Assembly: GCA_028583405.1 (NCBI GenBank)
Contig: CM053256.1
Location: 18,687,534 to 18,751,533, forward strand
Direction: 5' to 3'
DNA length: 64,000 bases
Source of the DNA: Pogonophryne albipinna
Lineage: Eukaryota; Chordata; Actinopteri; Perciformes; Artedidraconidae
Both the position numbers and the translations under genes were made by a program. The notes under the pieces were generated by a model. That model did no database searches, was not told the DNA's origin, and worked only from the letters and a program-made list of their open reading frames with translations. Positions 25,201-38,000 of the stretch are shown in pieces. The first letter of the stretch is position 1, and every line of letters starts with the position of its first letter.

Positions 25201-28200
25201 CCATCAACAGAACACAGCTTTTACCATCATAAGCAGACATCATTGTTAACCCTACTAATATAAATGAAAAAACAAGTTTTACAAATTCTTGAGCCATACT
25301 TTCCTCCGGAATGTTCTGGAACCTTACCATCACTTTGCAACCTTACTTATAGTCATAATTAGACCATCTTTACACGAGAAACACAGCTATTCACTGCATT
25401 TAGTCGCTCCTCTTGTAATTGTCCCCTTTGGCCACTAGAGGAGGGTGCAGCTTTACTCTCTAACTCTGCACAGCAGCCTGTGATATGCAGATACCTCAGA
25501 AGTACCTGAACCTGATACATGATAAGCAGCAGCTAAACCCTCAGGACTCGATACAAATAATTAAAATGTGCACTACAGTGTTTGATGTATACAGGGTCTA
25601 TAGCAGAGGCAATCACCCTCCGCCTATTATTCATTGAGGATAATCTCCGTGGCAGCTCCTCACATTTCATGAAGAAAATTATATTTTGTGTCCATTTTAA
25701 TTGTTTCACGTGTCAGCAGTTTTAATATGGTGTTGGTTTTTAGTAGTGTCTCCTCACAGTATTACCGGTTGAGTGTTGATGAGATTTAGCATCTTTACAC
25801 AAGTGTAGATAGGACAGTTTGTAGGTGTTGCCTCAAACACCGTCACAATGCTATGGTTTCTAATGAATCTGAGGTGGTAAAGCATTTAATCCATCAAAAC
25901 AGTGTGTCCTTAAAACATATCCTAAAAACGCTTTATGCTAAGTGAATATGCTCAAACCCAATGAAACTCCTTTGAACAAATCATAATTACAGTCATCACA
26001 AAGAAACAAGCCTCTTTAGGAGTACCTCTGATTTGCCCATTATATTTACTTCCTGTTTATATATACTAAAAATGTTGACTAAATTATTATACACCAGACC
26101 AGCTTTACATCTTGAAACATAAAACATTTGAAATGAAACATTCCTTGAGTTTTCGAAAAGGATAATCACACAGCATGTATTCCTTCTTCAGTAAAGACAG
26201 TGCCGGGTATTTGACCATGCAAGCTTCTTGCCCTCATATGTAAATGTGGTCCACAGGGAGAGGAGGATGCAGCAGACGTACCAGGCTCTGTGCTGCGAGG
26301 TCACCCGTCTCCACTCGGAGCTGAAGCACCAAACCGGCCTGATCAGGAAACTCAGGCCGCTGCTCGCTGAGACAAAACAAGGTGAGGCACACACACAGGG
26401 TCCTGCCTTTGTTGCTGTATATTTAAATATGAATCATTCATTTCTGTGTCAGTGTATGTGATAACCCACCAGCCCCTGCATTCTCCCCTCCTCCGCTCCA
26501 GTATATACAGCAGGGGGAGCAACATGTATTTCTTATATTCCCTCATAGCAATATCTTACAGGTTACCTCTCAGGACACCAAGGCAGCCTTAACATATTTA
26601 GATATTCACTTACTTTGTCTTTCATACTAGTGAAATAATTCTGCTTTTAACTTAAGTGTCCAGGTTAATATTGACTTTTCTGCTAGACACTTTAATTTAT
26701 AAAAAAAAAGTTTAAGTATACTGTATAAATATGCATTGCTGGTTTAAATATTTGAATCTTTGTAAATGTTGCACATACAAGTGACATATTTATATTGTTG
26801 TACCTGTACATTTTCCTCTCTGTATTTATTGTACATCTGTACCTAATTGTGTCTTATGAATGAAGAAAGCTGGCTATCCCCATTAAAACATAATAAAACA
26901 TTATTTTGCATATTACAGTACACTTTTAAAAAGGCTTTCATTTTGATTTGAAGTGACATAAAGATAGTATTAGACTAGTCTGGAAACTGAAGTATAAGCA
27001 TCACTAAAGTGACAGCTTTTCCTAACTAAAAAACGAATATACTGACTGAGGCCTCACAAGTTTAATGTTGTGAAAATGTGTCTTCAACCTGAGTGCCAGT
27101 TAGTGTCAGATTGACGTGCTCTTTAAGCATAGTGGCCGGAATCGAAATAGTGCTTCCGACACAGGAACTAATGTGGCTAACGTCAAAGGAAAGAAGGGGC
27201 TGCTGCTGCTCTTCTGTTAAAGGAAGGCTTTTCTGAGAAGAAGTACTCCTTACTGTAAAGATCTCCTGCTGCTCCTTGTTGCAATCTGCACAAGGGTGTG
27301 ATAAGACTGTGGATATTATCGCAGTGCTCACTTTGATAAAGGACACCATGAAATAGTCTGTCCCTCTGCCATGATGTGTTCTACCCCAGGAGAGATTACC
27401 TCTGTTGTCGCTTCCCTCCGAGTGTCAGAAGAGGAGACTAGGAGGTGAAAATTAGAACGAAACATGGCAAGAAAATAAATCTTGGCCTATTTATTCCGCT
27501 GAATAACGGGGTAATCCTGGAACGTAGAGGAGAACAGATGAAGAAATGAGGAGTGGAAGAAAAGGAGAGATGAAAGGGGGTGCACTGTGTATTTATTCAG
27601 TATCTGTATTCTTCTATTGTTCCTCCTTTGGAATCCCTTTTATTCGAATTGTAGACTCAGGAGACCCTCTCATGGAGGAGTAGCAGGGAGGTAGGGATGA
27701 AAACGGGACGAGATACTCATTTAAACTTGATTATTGGCTCAAAATGATGATTTGATGGCAGTGATGTGTGTGTGAGATAATGGCTGCTGATTTGTGTTTC
27801 ACTATGATTTGTATGTAGTATATTTGTGGCTTAGTTTATGCAGTCTGATTTGTTCTGGTGAAAAGAACCTAATAATTAGAGTGGATATTTCCTGATACTC
27901 AGGCAGTGAGAAAAGGAGAAAAATAAAATAGCAATATTAAATCTAAATGCACCAATTTACGTGTAGAAAAATGAATCTCATCTGAAGTCTTACCAAAATC
28001 ATAATTTCCCTTTAACATGTTTTCTGGGTCTACTCATAGTAGATTGTAGAAATGAACTGCTGATGTATTTATATTAAATTCAATATTAAATGCCAATCAC
28101 CAACACTCGTAAAAAATACAATGCTTTGGATTATCCTTCAGTATATCACACCCATAATCCTTTGTGCTCTATCAATGTGTCTACAGTTGCAGATGAAGTG

Positions 28201-28924
28201 CACTCAAATTGAACTGTATGCCAAACATTAAGGTAGTGATAAGCTTTTTTTTCATTTTGCATTTTATCTTCTCAGCCATACACTGACTTTGTCTTAACAA
28301 AATATGTTTGCAAGACTCTGATTGAGCATCCAGCAGTAATATTAACATTACAACCAATAGGAAAGATGATCAAAAAGAAAAAGTGTTAAAATAAGTATTT
28401 CTTGGAAAATACAATGCAAATATTGGCAAGCTTTCTTAGGCATTTAGGCAACAATTTAAATAACAACACATTGTTTTGCTCTCACCCCCCCCTCTTCTCT
28501 AGCTGCCTCAACAGTTCCAGTGCAGTGTCTGGACGACGTTGAAAAGAACACCCACCACCCAGTCTCCCGGGCAGCGCCTCGCCCCCCCGGTGCCCCCCCT
28601 CTCCCCTCATGCTCCGGTCGCCCCTGCCCCCCCGCCGGCGTCCTGTCGGGCCCCCCGCTGCCGGACAGCCTGAGGGAGGACTGCTGGTACAACGGGCCCT
28701 GGCCCACCCAGAGCTGTTCGGGGGAGGCTCTGCTGGGCAGCGACCCCTTCTCCGTGGTGCTGCCCCCGCCCCCCCTGAACCAAGCCTCCCTGGACGACAG
28801 CTCGCGGTCCTTCCCCAGCCCCCCCAAACCCAGTGACGCCATGTTCTGGGAGGGACACTCTGCTGCCTCCAACTCCTCATCCTCAATTGGAAACTGCTGT
28901 CCCAGGAGCCCCCCCCAATACTGA
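22205..28924 (+). CDS. azi2: AZI2/NAP1, TBK1- and IKK-epsilon-binding adaptor (7 coding exons, 393 aa)
   Basis: Coding exons: 22205-22423, 23068-23184, 23459-23558, 24201-24334, 24896-24960, 26257-26381, 28503-28924. All introns are GT-AG and the frame is kept throughout. The product is 393 aa, about the length of human AZI2. Residues 34-53 (ESVASHFALVTAYEDIKKRL) are the N-terminal signature of the AZI2/TBKBP1 family. Residues about 50-190 are heptad-rich coiled coil, with VNKA near residue 89 and an ELLQLRTE run in exon 3. Residues about 213-250 (exon 6) correspond to the TBK1/IKKi-binding domain. The last exon is GC- and proline-rich and ends with the FPSPPKPSD motif (from residue 357) shared with AZI2 and TANK. 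Known family role: a cytoplasmic scaffold that activates TBK1/IKK-epsilon upstream of IRF3 and NF-kappaB. TBKBP1 was considered, but the sequence and the cmc1-eomes neighbourhood fit AZI2 better. Confidence 0.95.
25080..25350. repeat. Possible decayed MITE in azi2 intron 5
   Basis: The left edge reads GTTGCAAAATTCC and the right edge ends CACTTTGCAACC, which is an imperfect inverted pair. The interior has GGAAACATTCC and GGAATGTTCTGGAA, like a common fish MITE whose ends read GGTTGCAAA. It is diverged and no target duplication is evident. It lies inside the intron 24961-26256. Confidence 0.35.
26382..28502 (+). other. azi2 intron 6, no gene seen
   Basis: This is the longest intron between azi2 coding exons (2.1 kb). 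It is AT-rich and contains no recognisable coding or RNA gene. It ends in a C-rich tract just before the acceptor at 28501-28502. Confidence 0.6.
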
Positions 28925-29312
28925 GTGAGGAGAGAGGATGGGGTCATTAAATAGTGATGGAAAGTAAACAAATGAATGAACTCTCCAACCCTGCCACATA
29001 GCTACCACCTAACCTGCCTTAAGTTGATAAGACCACTCCTCTGGGCTGGACCTGCTGCTAGTGGGAGCTGACTGAGGCCGGAGGGGGGGGACACTCTGTC
29101 TCTGCACACCGCATCGGTGGACAGATCCGACTTTGCAGAGGAACATTTGACGGAGAGACCCTCAGCAGAATAAGAAGTGTGTCTGTGTGTGCAAGCATGC
29201 ATACAAGCAGTTTTATTTCTGTGTGAATATGAACACACATCAACAGCGTGTGCCTGTGAGTGCAGAGCAGGGTGTGGGCATCTTTGGCCTGCCTGTGTCT
29301 GTATATCGTCAT

Positions 29313-29318
29313 AATAAA
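29313..29318 (+). terminator. Candidate azi2 poly(A) signal
   Basis: Canonical AATAAA about 390 bases after the azi2 stop codon. A variant ATTAAA 1.2 kb further on is an alternative. Confidence 0.35.
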
Positions 29319-31543
29319 CCTAATGGGGCTCAAACGGGCCACTCTCCATTCACTGCGGCCCCCGATCACTGGGGCCACAGCATCATACTAGAATTTGTAA
29401 ACTCCCTCCAATGCAAGTCTTTTTACATTCGATTGCTGTAAAGTAAACAGTATGTATGTACATGTTTGTCTCATGATGGTGTGAAGGAAATGTAAAGGTA
29501 TTAGGACTTTGAAATGTGTACTATGATGGAAGCAGACATACAGACTAAGGATAATCAGAATTCTGTGACCAAATGCCATCTATTTTTTTTTTCTTCAAGT
29601 TGTTGTTTTCATTCAATATCAAAGCAGGCTTTCAATTTAGCTAAGCTTACCAAATCATTGAGGATGTTTCGTAACGAGTAGCAAATAATAACTTTAATCT
29701 AAAGATGTATTGCTTTCTGAAACGAAACACTCCACCCTCACTGGCACTGGAAAACTGTTTGATTCTCACAGAAATGTCTCAACTCAAGCCTCCTGTGATC
29801 ACATAGTCAGAGCTACTGTCAGACAAAACATGTGTTGGTTTCTTTTCTCAGATGGAAGGGGACATGTAAGATGTAAAGTTGTGCATTGTTGGTCATTTTT
29901 CAAGTGTAAAGGACTCATGAAAGAGGCGACATACACTCCGATGTATTTGGAAAGCTGAATAAGTTTGTGAGTTTTAAAAATGTATCTAAACTCTGTACTG
30001 TGCCGATGTTGATCAATGATACATTTGTAAGTTATAGTGTGAGGTGGGAAGTTCCTCTTTGATTTCTCTTTTTAAGTCAGATGAGTATAATCACCTGAAG
30101 GATGTACAAAGGAAAACACATTATGGGTTGAACACAAAGACGCTGAGAGAAGAATGTGCATATTTGTATAAATGTATATGGTGGGCTTAAGTACTCTGCC
30201 AGACGCAATTTTGCACTCCAAAACATACTTTTGTTTTTTTTCTCCCCCAGCCTCAAAGCTTCTAATGTGTATAAGAGTTGTCTCCACTGGTGAAGACAAT
30301 ACGTCTATAAACCTGAAGAAAAGTAAGCTGTGACTAATAGGTGCACAAAGCACAAAGGCCCATGGTGTTTTATTTCCGTTTTCTTAAGTCTGTTCCATGA
30401 TAACTGGTCTTTTTGTTCATTTTTAAGAAATGTTATTTTACAGCAGTAGTTTGGTACTTCTGTAAACAATTTGCAAACCAAAATGCAATGTACAGTAGAT
30501 ATGGATTATATTTTAGATTTACTGCACTTCAGACTGTTTGTAAATATACTCAATTAAACAAAGGAAAGGAAGTGTGCTGTGTCTATCCATATTGTCAGCA
30601 ATAAGGTTCTGGTTTAAAGTTTAAAAACAGGAGGCTTTCGGATGCTAATTAATAGTCAAAACCAGATATAACCTTTCTTTAAAAATATAGTTATTTGAAT
30701 GTTGCTGAAACCAAACCATTTCTGGATTCATTACAGGAGGAAAATCAACTTTGTTTTAGTCAGGTATCCATAAAAATGTCCAACTTGGCCATCTTCTGGC
30801 TTTTCAATGTGAGGATATTGCGGCTTCTCTCTGAGTCATATTAGAATGAATACCTTGGGGAATTTAAATATAGCAGACAGGCAATTTAAAATCACAATTC
30901 ATGTTTGCATTTGCCATTGATTATTAAACAATCTTTTTTAACAAAAGGCTGAAAAATATACCAATAATTCCACCCTTACATTAATTAAGGGTACCACACT
31001 GCAAACTGGTGAACGGGGAATAACATTCTTAATATAACAAGGATACCCCATTACAGTAACTCCTTGACACTTTTAATCGAATTGTGCCATTGTTTGTTCT
31101 TTGGAATTACAGATATAAACAAAAATGAAAATAAGATGGCTTAAACGGTCCAACTCATAAAAAGAATATTACAAATCAAATAAGACAAGTGATTATTAAC
31201 AAAAGTATAATTTACTTTTGAAATGAAAAGTAAATAAACAGTTTAGATAATGTAATCTGTTTAAGAGGTTCATTTAGCTCTATACTAGCGAGGCCTAACT
31301 GTAAGGGTGATGCTTCAAAATATTTATTAAAAAAAGGAAAAACAAAGAGACAGCTTTTTCCCAGAGAAATGTTATTAGAGATAAGAACAACCAATTTAAT
31401 CAGCAAATGCTTGGACATTTAATTTCCCCACAGTGTCAAGAACGTCCAAACGTCTGTTGTACAGACAATAACTCAAATAAACAAAGGATGTTAGATGTGT
31501 GTGTCATTTACCATCGATACACACTTTAGTGCAGTTGAATATC

Positions 31544-31549
31544 TTTATT
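31544..31549 (-). terminator. Candidate cmc1 poly(A) signal
   Basis: AATAAA on the minus strand, read as TTTATT on the plus strand, about 495 bases past the cmc1 stop codon. Confidence 0.4.
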
Positions 31550-32041
31550 TACAATGTCATTGCCTATTTCAAATGATCATACATGTTACAATGCTCTGTG
31601 AGATGTTTCTTACATACGCTGTACAAGATTCTTTAATTGGAAACCAACCCTTTTTGATGACAAAGGATGTTTTACACTTCAGATTTGTACCAAGCTGTAC
31701 GGCAGAGCAAAGGCAACACAACAGTAGATACAGGAGGAGACTGTATGATCAGATCTGTATATTCAATTCATCAATGAGCTCATCGCTAAATATAATGTTA
31801 AAGCTGCTGATTTAATCAAGTGAGGGAGATCAATCCAGCAATCTGACAGAAAACATCTTGCAAATATACAGAAAAAAAGAAGCCATTAATTAGATATATT
31901 CCTTGTACACCAAACTGATTTCAGTCACTCCACAGGTTTTAATAAAGGAACAGGCTATGTTTTAAAGATGAGCATGTATCATGGCCCTGACCAGTCTCAC
32001 AATCTGCACCTTCAGAAGGGGGGAGGCTATCATGTTGTTAG

Positions 32042-35000
32042 CTACATGCTAGTTGGGAGTTTTTGTTTCCTGTTCTTCGTCGCGACCCCTGTCGTCAAAA
32101 ACTCAATTTTCTCTTTGATGTACTCCTGCTTACACTGCTCGAAGAACGCAGGGTCCTTGTAGCTGGTGGGAGACAGAAGGAACAGTTTTATTTCACAGAA
32201 TTAATGTTTTCTTGTGTGACTCACTCGATGGTGATGGTGAGTATGGCCCACAGAGTGTTAACCTATGTTAAAGATGTTGGTGGGATAACACTTGAGGGTG
32301 TTGCAGAGGATATCGCACTCACTGTATCGTCAGACATTCCTTCAGTGCTGCGTTCTGCTCTCGACACTTTAACACCATGAGGAACCCCGAGTCTTTGCAG
32401 CAGTGGTTGAAGGCTGGAGGAAGGTGGCAGAAAGAGGGGGAATTAGCAGAGGAACAGCATGTACAATAGCCACAAACATAACTATTATTGTTTCAATTAT
32501 TTTAAGCCTTCCACCTTTTCTGTTTGATCCCAGAGTAGAAGCTCAGAAAAAAAGACGAGTAGCCACAAGCTAACAAATATGGGCCTTCAGTGGGCCCTCC
32601 ACCACAAGAAGGAACCCAGTCACTCTGCAGCCTCTTATCTAACTGAAACCATGTTTCCTTGTTCGAACAAGGCCTGAACTGAGTGGTCGTTTTGGTGGTC
32701 GCCCTGTTTCCACATTGACCTTGTAACGGTCAGTCCACCACATGTCTGTAAACCCAGTAATTAAATATAGGCCACGTTTCAATACTTCCTGACTGACAGT
32801 GGTAGCAAACTAAGTGGTGAATATGTTCAGCACATAGATTTCTTATAGACATGGCACGTGTGTGACGTGTTGCCACCCTGCTATAAATACCATGTGGGGG
32901 GCCTCTATTTGAAGTCCCTGCATTTCTCCACAGGTTTCTCTATCCACAGGTCTGTGTTTCAGTTCTGCATTTTGTTTGCAGATCCAAATGAGGTAAGCAC
33001 AATCTGTGTTGATGGTGTTCAGGTGTTGGTGACAGAATGGCAAACATGTTTATGTTCAGAGTCTCCTACGATTTTCTACAAGACTTTGGCTGATAATCAG
33101 TCCTACCTTTCCTCATTGAGGGTCCATGTATTTGTGCTGGCTCTTAGTCCAGCTACACTGAGTGCTTCATTTGTTTCCCTCCCTATAGCTAGGTGCTGAA
33201 CATTTATGGAGTTTCTAATCTCCTCTCACCAATCGTAGTCAATATCAAATATACAGATTGCCAAGTAATGCAATAAGGTATAAAATCGGAAAACAAATGC
33301 AGTAAGCATTGCTAACATGTCCTCTCTCTCTGAGATACAGATAAAAAGCCCTTCCATATCACTGCATCAGCAACACAATGCCCTGGCTAGCGGTGTTTTC
33401 CAGATTAAACGTGCAGGGTCCTCATTGTAAACAAGGTGTTGAACAGCGAGTCTTCACCTTGTTAGCAAGCTCTTTCTCAAGACTTTCATTAAAACCACCG
33501 CCGTCCCATGCCATGTCCCCTTCACACAACTGACATCATAAATACCTTTATCAGTGGCATCAGTATGGTTATCACACAGTCACTTTCATCAGGATGCAAA
33601 TGTGAGAAAAAAAACTGAAAAGCAATTTAGAGAAGCAGAGCAGTGCGACTAATCTAATCAGCGAGCGCCTCATCCCTGTCCCATGGTGCTAATAGCGGCT
33701 GCAGAGGGCTGCCTCTCTGAGCGCAGATATACGAGAGCAGATTTATGTATGAAAGGCCCTTCTAAAGAAAGGCGTGATGGCACCTTCGCTTTAGACACTG
33801 ATGTTTGCCATTTTTAAAGATGCAGAAGTTTAGTTTGGCAGTTAGGCAAAAAGCAGAAGCTATGGGATTAAACATGTGGGGAGGATTTGGGCCTTAAGAG
33901 AAAGATAAAAGGTGTGAACCTCTAATATATAAATAGTTAAAAAACTAAATATAAGTGATGTTGATTTGAGGGATTTATGCAATTCGAAATAATTAAAAAT
34001 AATAAAAACCAGTAACTTAAAGTAAGGCATTGTGAAAATTAGTATATCAATCTTTTTTTTCTCTCCACATTTTAGATGAGGGGATCCCAACAAATTACGA
34101 CCAATTCGATTTCTGCAAATATAAGCAAAAAAACGAAACCAGGTCAATGTGGTTACTCAATTAGAATGTGGATTGTTTAAATGGTTGATTTTCAAACACT
34201 TCTATACAAGATATATATTATTACAAGACATCATCCATGCAAGGGGAAGGTCACACCAGGGGAAATAAAGCTTCAGAGATGTTGCATACAGGTCAGGAGT
34301 ACATTGTAGATTCAACAACAAAGCCTACAACATACAACAAAGGGGGGCTTTGAAGCATTTATGCCGAGGCAGATCACACAGGAAAACATACTACCATATT
34401 CTCTTTGGTTTTTTGGTAAATCATAAAAACACGTGCGTGGGGCCCAGTGCAGACACTGCATGGAGGTGTGAAAATGAGTGGGATGGAAGCAAGTAATGTG
34501 AAGGGGGGGAGGGGGGGGGGTTTCCACTACCCACACAGCCACTGTCTGTCCCATCACCATCGGATGCACCGTCTCCCCGCTTGAGCACTACACACCACTA
34601 CATTTCACCAAACCACATAACAGTCATTGTGTGACAGATGTGTTGCTGCAGTAAACAGGGTAAGGTGAGCAAAGCTGCAGCATTTCCAAGCAGATGAAGT
34701 GGCAACGGGTTGATGCTAAATGGCCTACTGCTCAATTCAGAGAAATGTAACTATCAGGGTTCATACACTTTTTTCACCAATGATTTTCAATGACTTTTCC
34801 ATGACTTCTCAATGACCTTTACCTAATTTTCCATGACCAAAAAAAAATTACCACTGAAAATGGTTTATCTTAACATGGAACAGGAAAATAAGGTCTGCAT
34901 TTGAAACATGTTGTGCCTATCTAAAACAAATCAAATAGTAGGCTTACTAGCTTCTACACGCTGAAGCAACTGCAGTCAGGGAGGCAAACTCATCAGGTAT

Positions 35001-38000
35001 GAAAAAGGTGACAAGGATCTGAGCCCCCCCCCGACCCCACGGAATATCGGCTTTAAAATGAGGAATAACAGAGGATTTTAGCAGTCAGAACAACTAAAGC
35101 AGGAGGTAATAATAACAGAAACGCCAAAGAGCCACATCTAATAGAAATATATAAAAGCATTTATTTTAATTGTGTAGCAGTCAGTTTATAATTCTGTCAG
35201 CACTGTTGAGCATTTTGAAAATGTATTGTCATGCCTCTGTGCAAGGCTTAGTCTTTCTATCTGTATAGCCACTGGTGTAAAGTAACTAAGTTCATAAACT
35301 CAACAAGTACTATACGTGGGTACAATTTTGAGATACTTGTACTTTATTTAAGTATTTCAATGTTTTGCTACTTTGTACTTCTACTCATCTACAGTTCAGA
35401 GGTACATGGTGTACTTGTACTCCACTACATGTATTTAATACCTTTAGTTACTTCACAGATGTGGATGAATGATGTGAAATATAATCAAGTGTTGAATCAG
35501 ACTTTAGTTCCATCTGGAGTAAATTCACAAGCTACCCTGCAGTATACTAAGTCATTCAAACTATCATATATATTATTCTGAAATGGACCAATCTGCACGA
35601 TGACTACTTTTACTGTCGCTACTTTAACTATATTTTGATGATAATACTTTTCTACTTTTACTTGAGGAACATTTTGAATGCTTTTACTGTAACAGAGTAT
35701 TCCTACACTCTGGTACTTCTACTTTTACTCAAGTAGCCTACAAGATCTGAGTACTTCTACTTTTACTCAAGTACAAGATCTGAGTACTACTACTTTCTCT
35801 CAAGTACAAGATCTGAGTACTATACTTTTACTCAAGTACAAGATCTGAGTAGGCTACTATACTTTTATTAAGTACAAGATCTGAGTACTATACTTTTATT
35901 AAGTACAAGATCTGAGTACTTCTACTTTTACTCTAGTAAATATCTATACTTATACCACCTCTGTTTATAGCCTATGAAAAAAACTATTAGAAAAAACGAA
36001 GGCTAAAGCTAACGTTAGCAGATAGTGACAATGTATGCTAGCTAGCTAGCGCAACGATAATATTGCGACAGAAAAACTTTTCTGTTCACATCACGCTCTG
36101 CTCTGAACACCTGAAGTTCTAACAGCTGTTCACCAGCGGTGGAGTCTGTGCCACAGTGACTCCGCACAGTTAACGAATGCACGGAGCAGCAGAGTTCAGC
36201 CGACCCGACAGGCAAGAAGACTCGAGCACACAGCTCGCGCTTCATATATTAAAAAATAACACCAATGCGCGTCATGATGGCACATAGCAGCTCGCAACCG
36301 CAGATTATTTCGGCGATTAGATCAAATGTAAATTATATTTGACGCAACTTTAGTTACATTTCCATGACTTTTCCAAAACTTTGGGAAAAATATTGTTTTC
36401 CATAACTTTTCCAGGGCCTGGAATTTGCATTTTGAATTTCCATGACTTTTCCAGGTTTTCAATGACCGTACGAACCCTGAACTATGGACAGTACCCATGG
36501 TGGTGGGAAACTGTTAAACCAAAAAGTGTGAAAAGATTAAAAAGGAGAGAAAAACAAGGTTAGATCAAAGTCCACAGAAGGAAGATATTAGAAAAAACTC
36601 AAAACCGCCACATGAAGGTTTAGAGCAGGGGTCGGCAAGGCAACCCCTGGCACGCGTGCCACCGTAACCAGTGGCACACTAGGAGTAAGTGTGCAAAAAT
36701 ATTTAAATTGCATATTCGGATCCTGAACGAGACCGCCGGCAGAGCGTGTTTCCCCCTGCAGAAGGAAGCCATGCACGCAACGCAGCACAGAAGGATAACT
36801 TTTAGGCCCTGCTCTCTTTAACTCCAGTCGACTTTCTGCTGCTTTCCTCCATGGTGAAACGACCAGGGGTGTAGCGCACTTCACACATTGCAGTATAAGG
36901 AGCTGTACATGCCGCAGTTTTTGCGTGGCTGTGTCTTTGGTTGAAAACCCAGTGGCGATCTGCTCATCGAAAATAATATGCTACACAGGGGCAGACTGGC
37001 CAACTGTGTGTTCTGGAGAATCACAGTACGGACGGTCGTCAGCGAACCGAGCCGGTCGCCAGCGGGCCGTTGACGACCGGGCTCGGTTTGCTGACGGCCG
37101 GCACCGCCCTTTATTTATTTAAATGTGTTTAAACGGCATCATGTAAGTTGCGCTGACAGGCAACAGAGGTCCACAGCTTCCCCGCAGCGAGGCTCCCCCC
37201 GCCCTCCAGTTGACAGTTCACGAGCCCCCCTCCCCCTTTATGATATCACTGCCCCGTCTAAGACACAAGTGGATCTGACTTTAAAGGAGACATGTCATGC
37301 TTTTCCGGTTATTACCCGTCCCCTTGTGTGTTATGAAGGTTTTTATGCATGTAAACGGTGTGCAGAGTCACAAACCCTCAAAGTACACCCTGTAAAACTC
37401 CCCAAAACGCCTCGTTGGAGACACGTCATTGTCCATTTGATTCTTCCGGGTACGGCATGATGTCAACCTGTACCCGGAACGAAATGGACCAATCCGCGGA
37501 GCCGTTACGTTAAGCCCCCGCTGATTGTTCCAAATTGACCAATCCACGGACTTCCTCACACACTCAGTGCAGGCAGCTCTGCTGATTTCTCCTCCCTGGC
37601 TGCAGGCTGATAACAGACAGTTGGGATCGCGGCGAAATTCTCTCTGCAGACCCATTCTCACAGCGTTTATCAACCTTTTTCTTACTCAATATCAAGCCAC
37701 ACTTATTGTTTTTACTTCAGCTGTGACTTTGTGTGTGCTCAGGATGAGTTTGGCTGTGTTTCGATGTGTATCGCTAAACAAGGAAACAACACCTCCACGG
37801 AGCTTAGCGCGATTCACAACGTCCCGACCAATCAGAGCACACTGGGCTCACAGGGAGGGTGGGGGCTGGAGCTATTGGAGCTACAACGAGCCTTTAAAGG
37901 CAGAGAGTGAAATTCAGTGAATACACGTAGTTTACAGAGATGCTGTATGAGAAACCAATGTGAGTTTGGAAAATTGCACAATATAAATATATTCTAGTAG

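Larger units (their letters stand above)
28925..32041. other. azi2 and cmc1 3' UTRs and convergent intergenic space
   Basis: No coding sequence is supported here. Possible azi2 poly(A) signals are AATAAA at 29313-29318 and ATTAAA at 30553-30558. A possible cmc1 signal on the minus strand is at 31544-31549, about 500 bases after its stop. Which signals are used cannot be told from sequence alone. Confidence 0.5.

Noticed and set aside
22205..28924. TBKBP1 (SINTBAD) as the identity of the TBK1 adaptor
   Set aside because: Length, the ESVASHFALVTAYEDIKKRL segment, the FPSPPKPSD end and the neighbours fit AZI2.
28456..28971. Long open frames opposite the last azi2 exon
   Set aside because: They are antisense shadows of a GC-rich, proline-coding exon with few stop codons.
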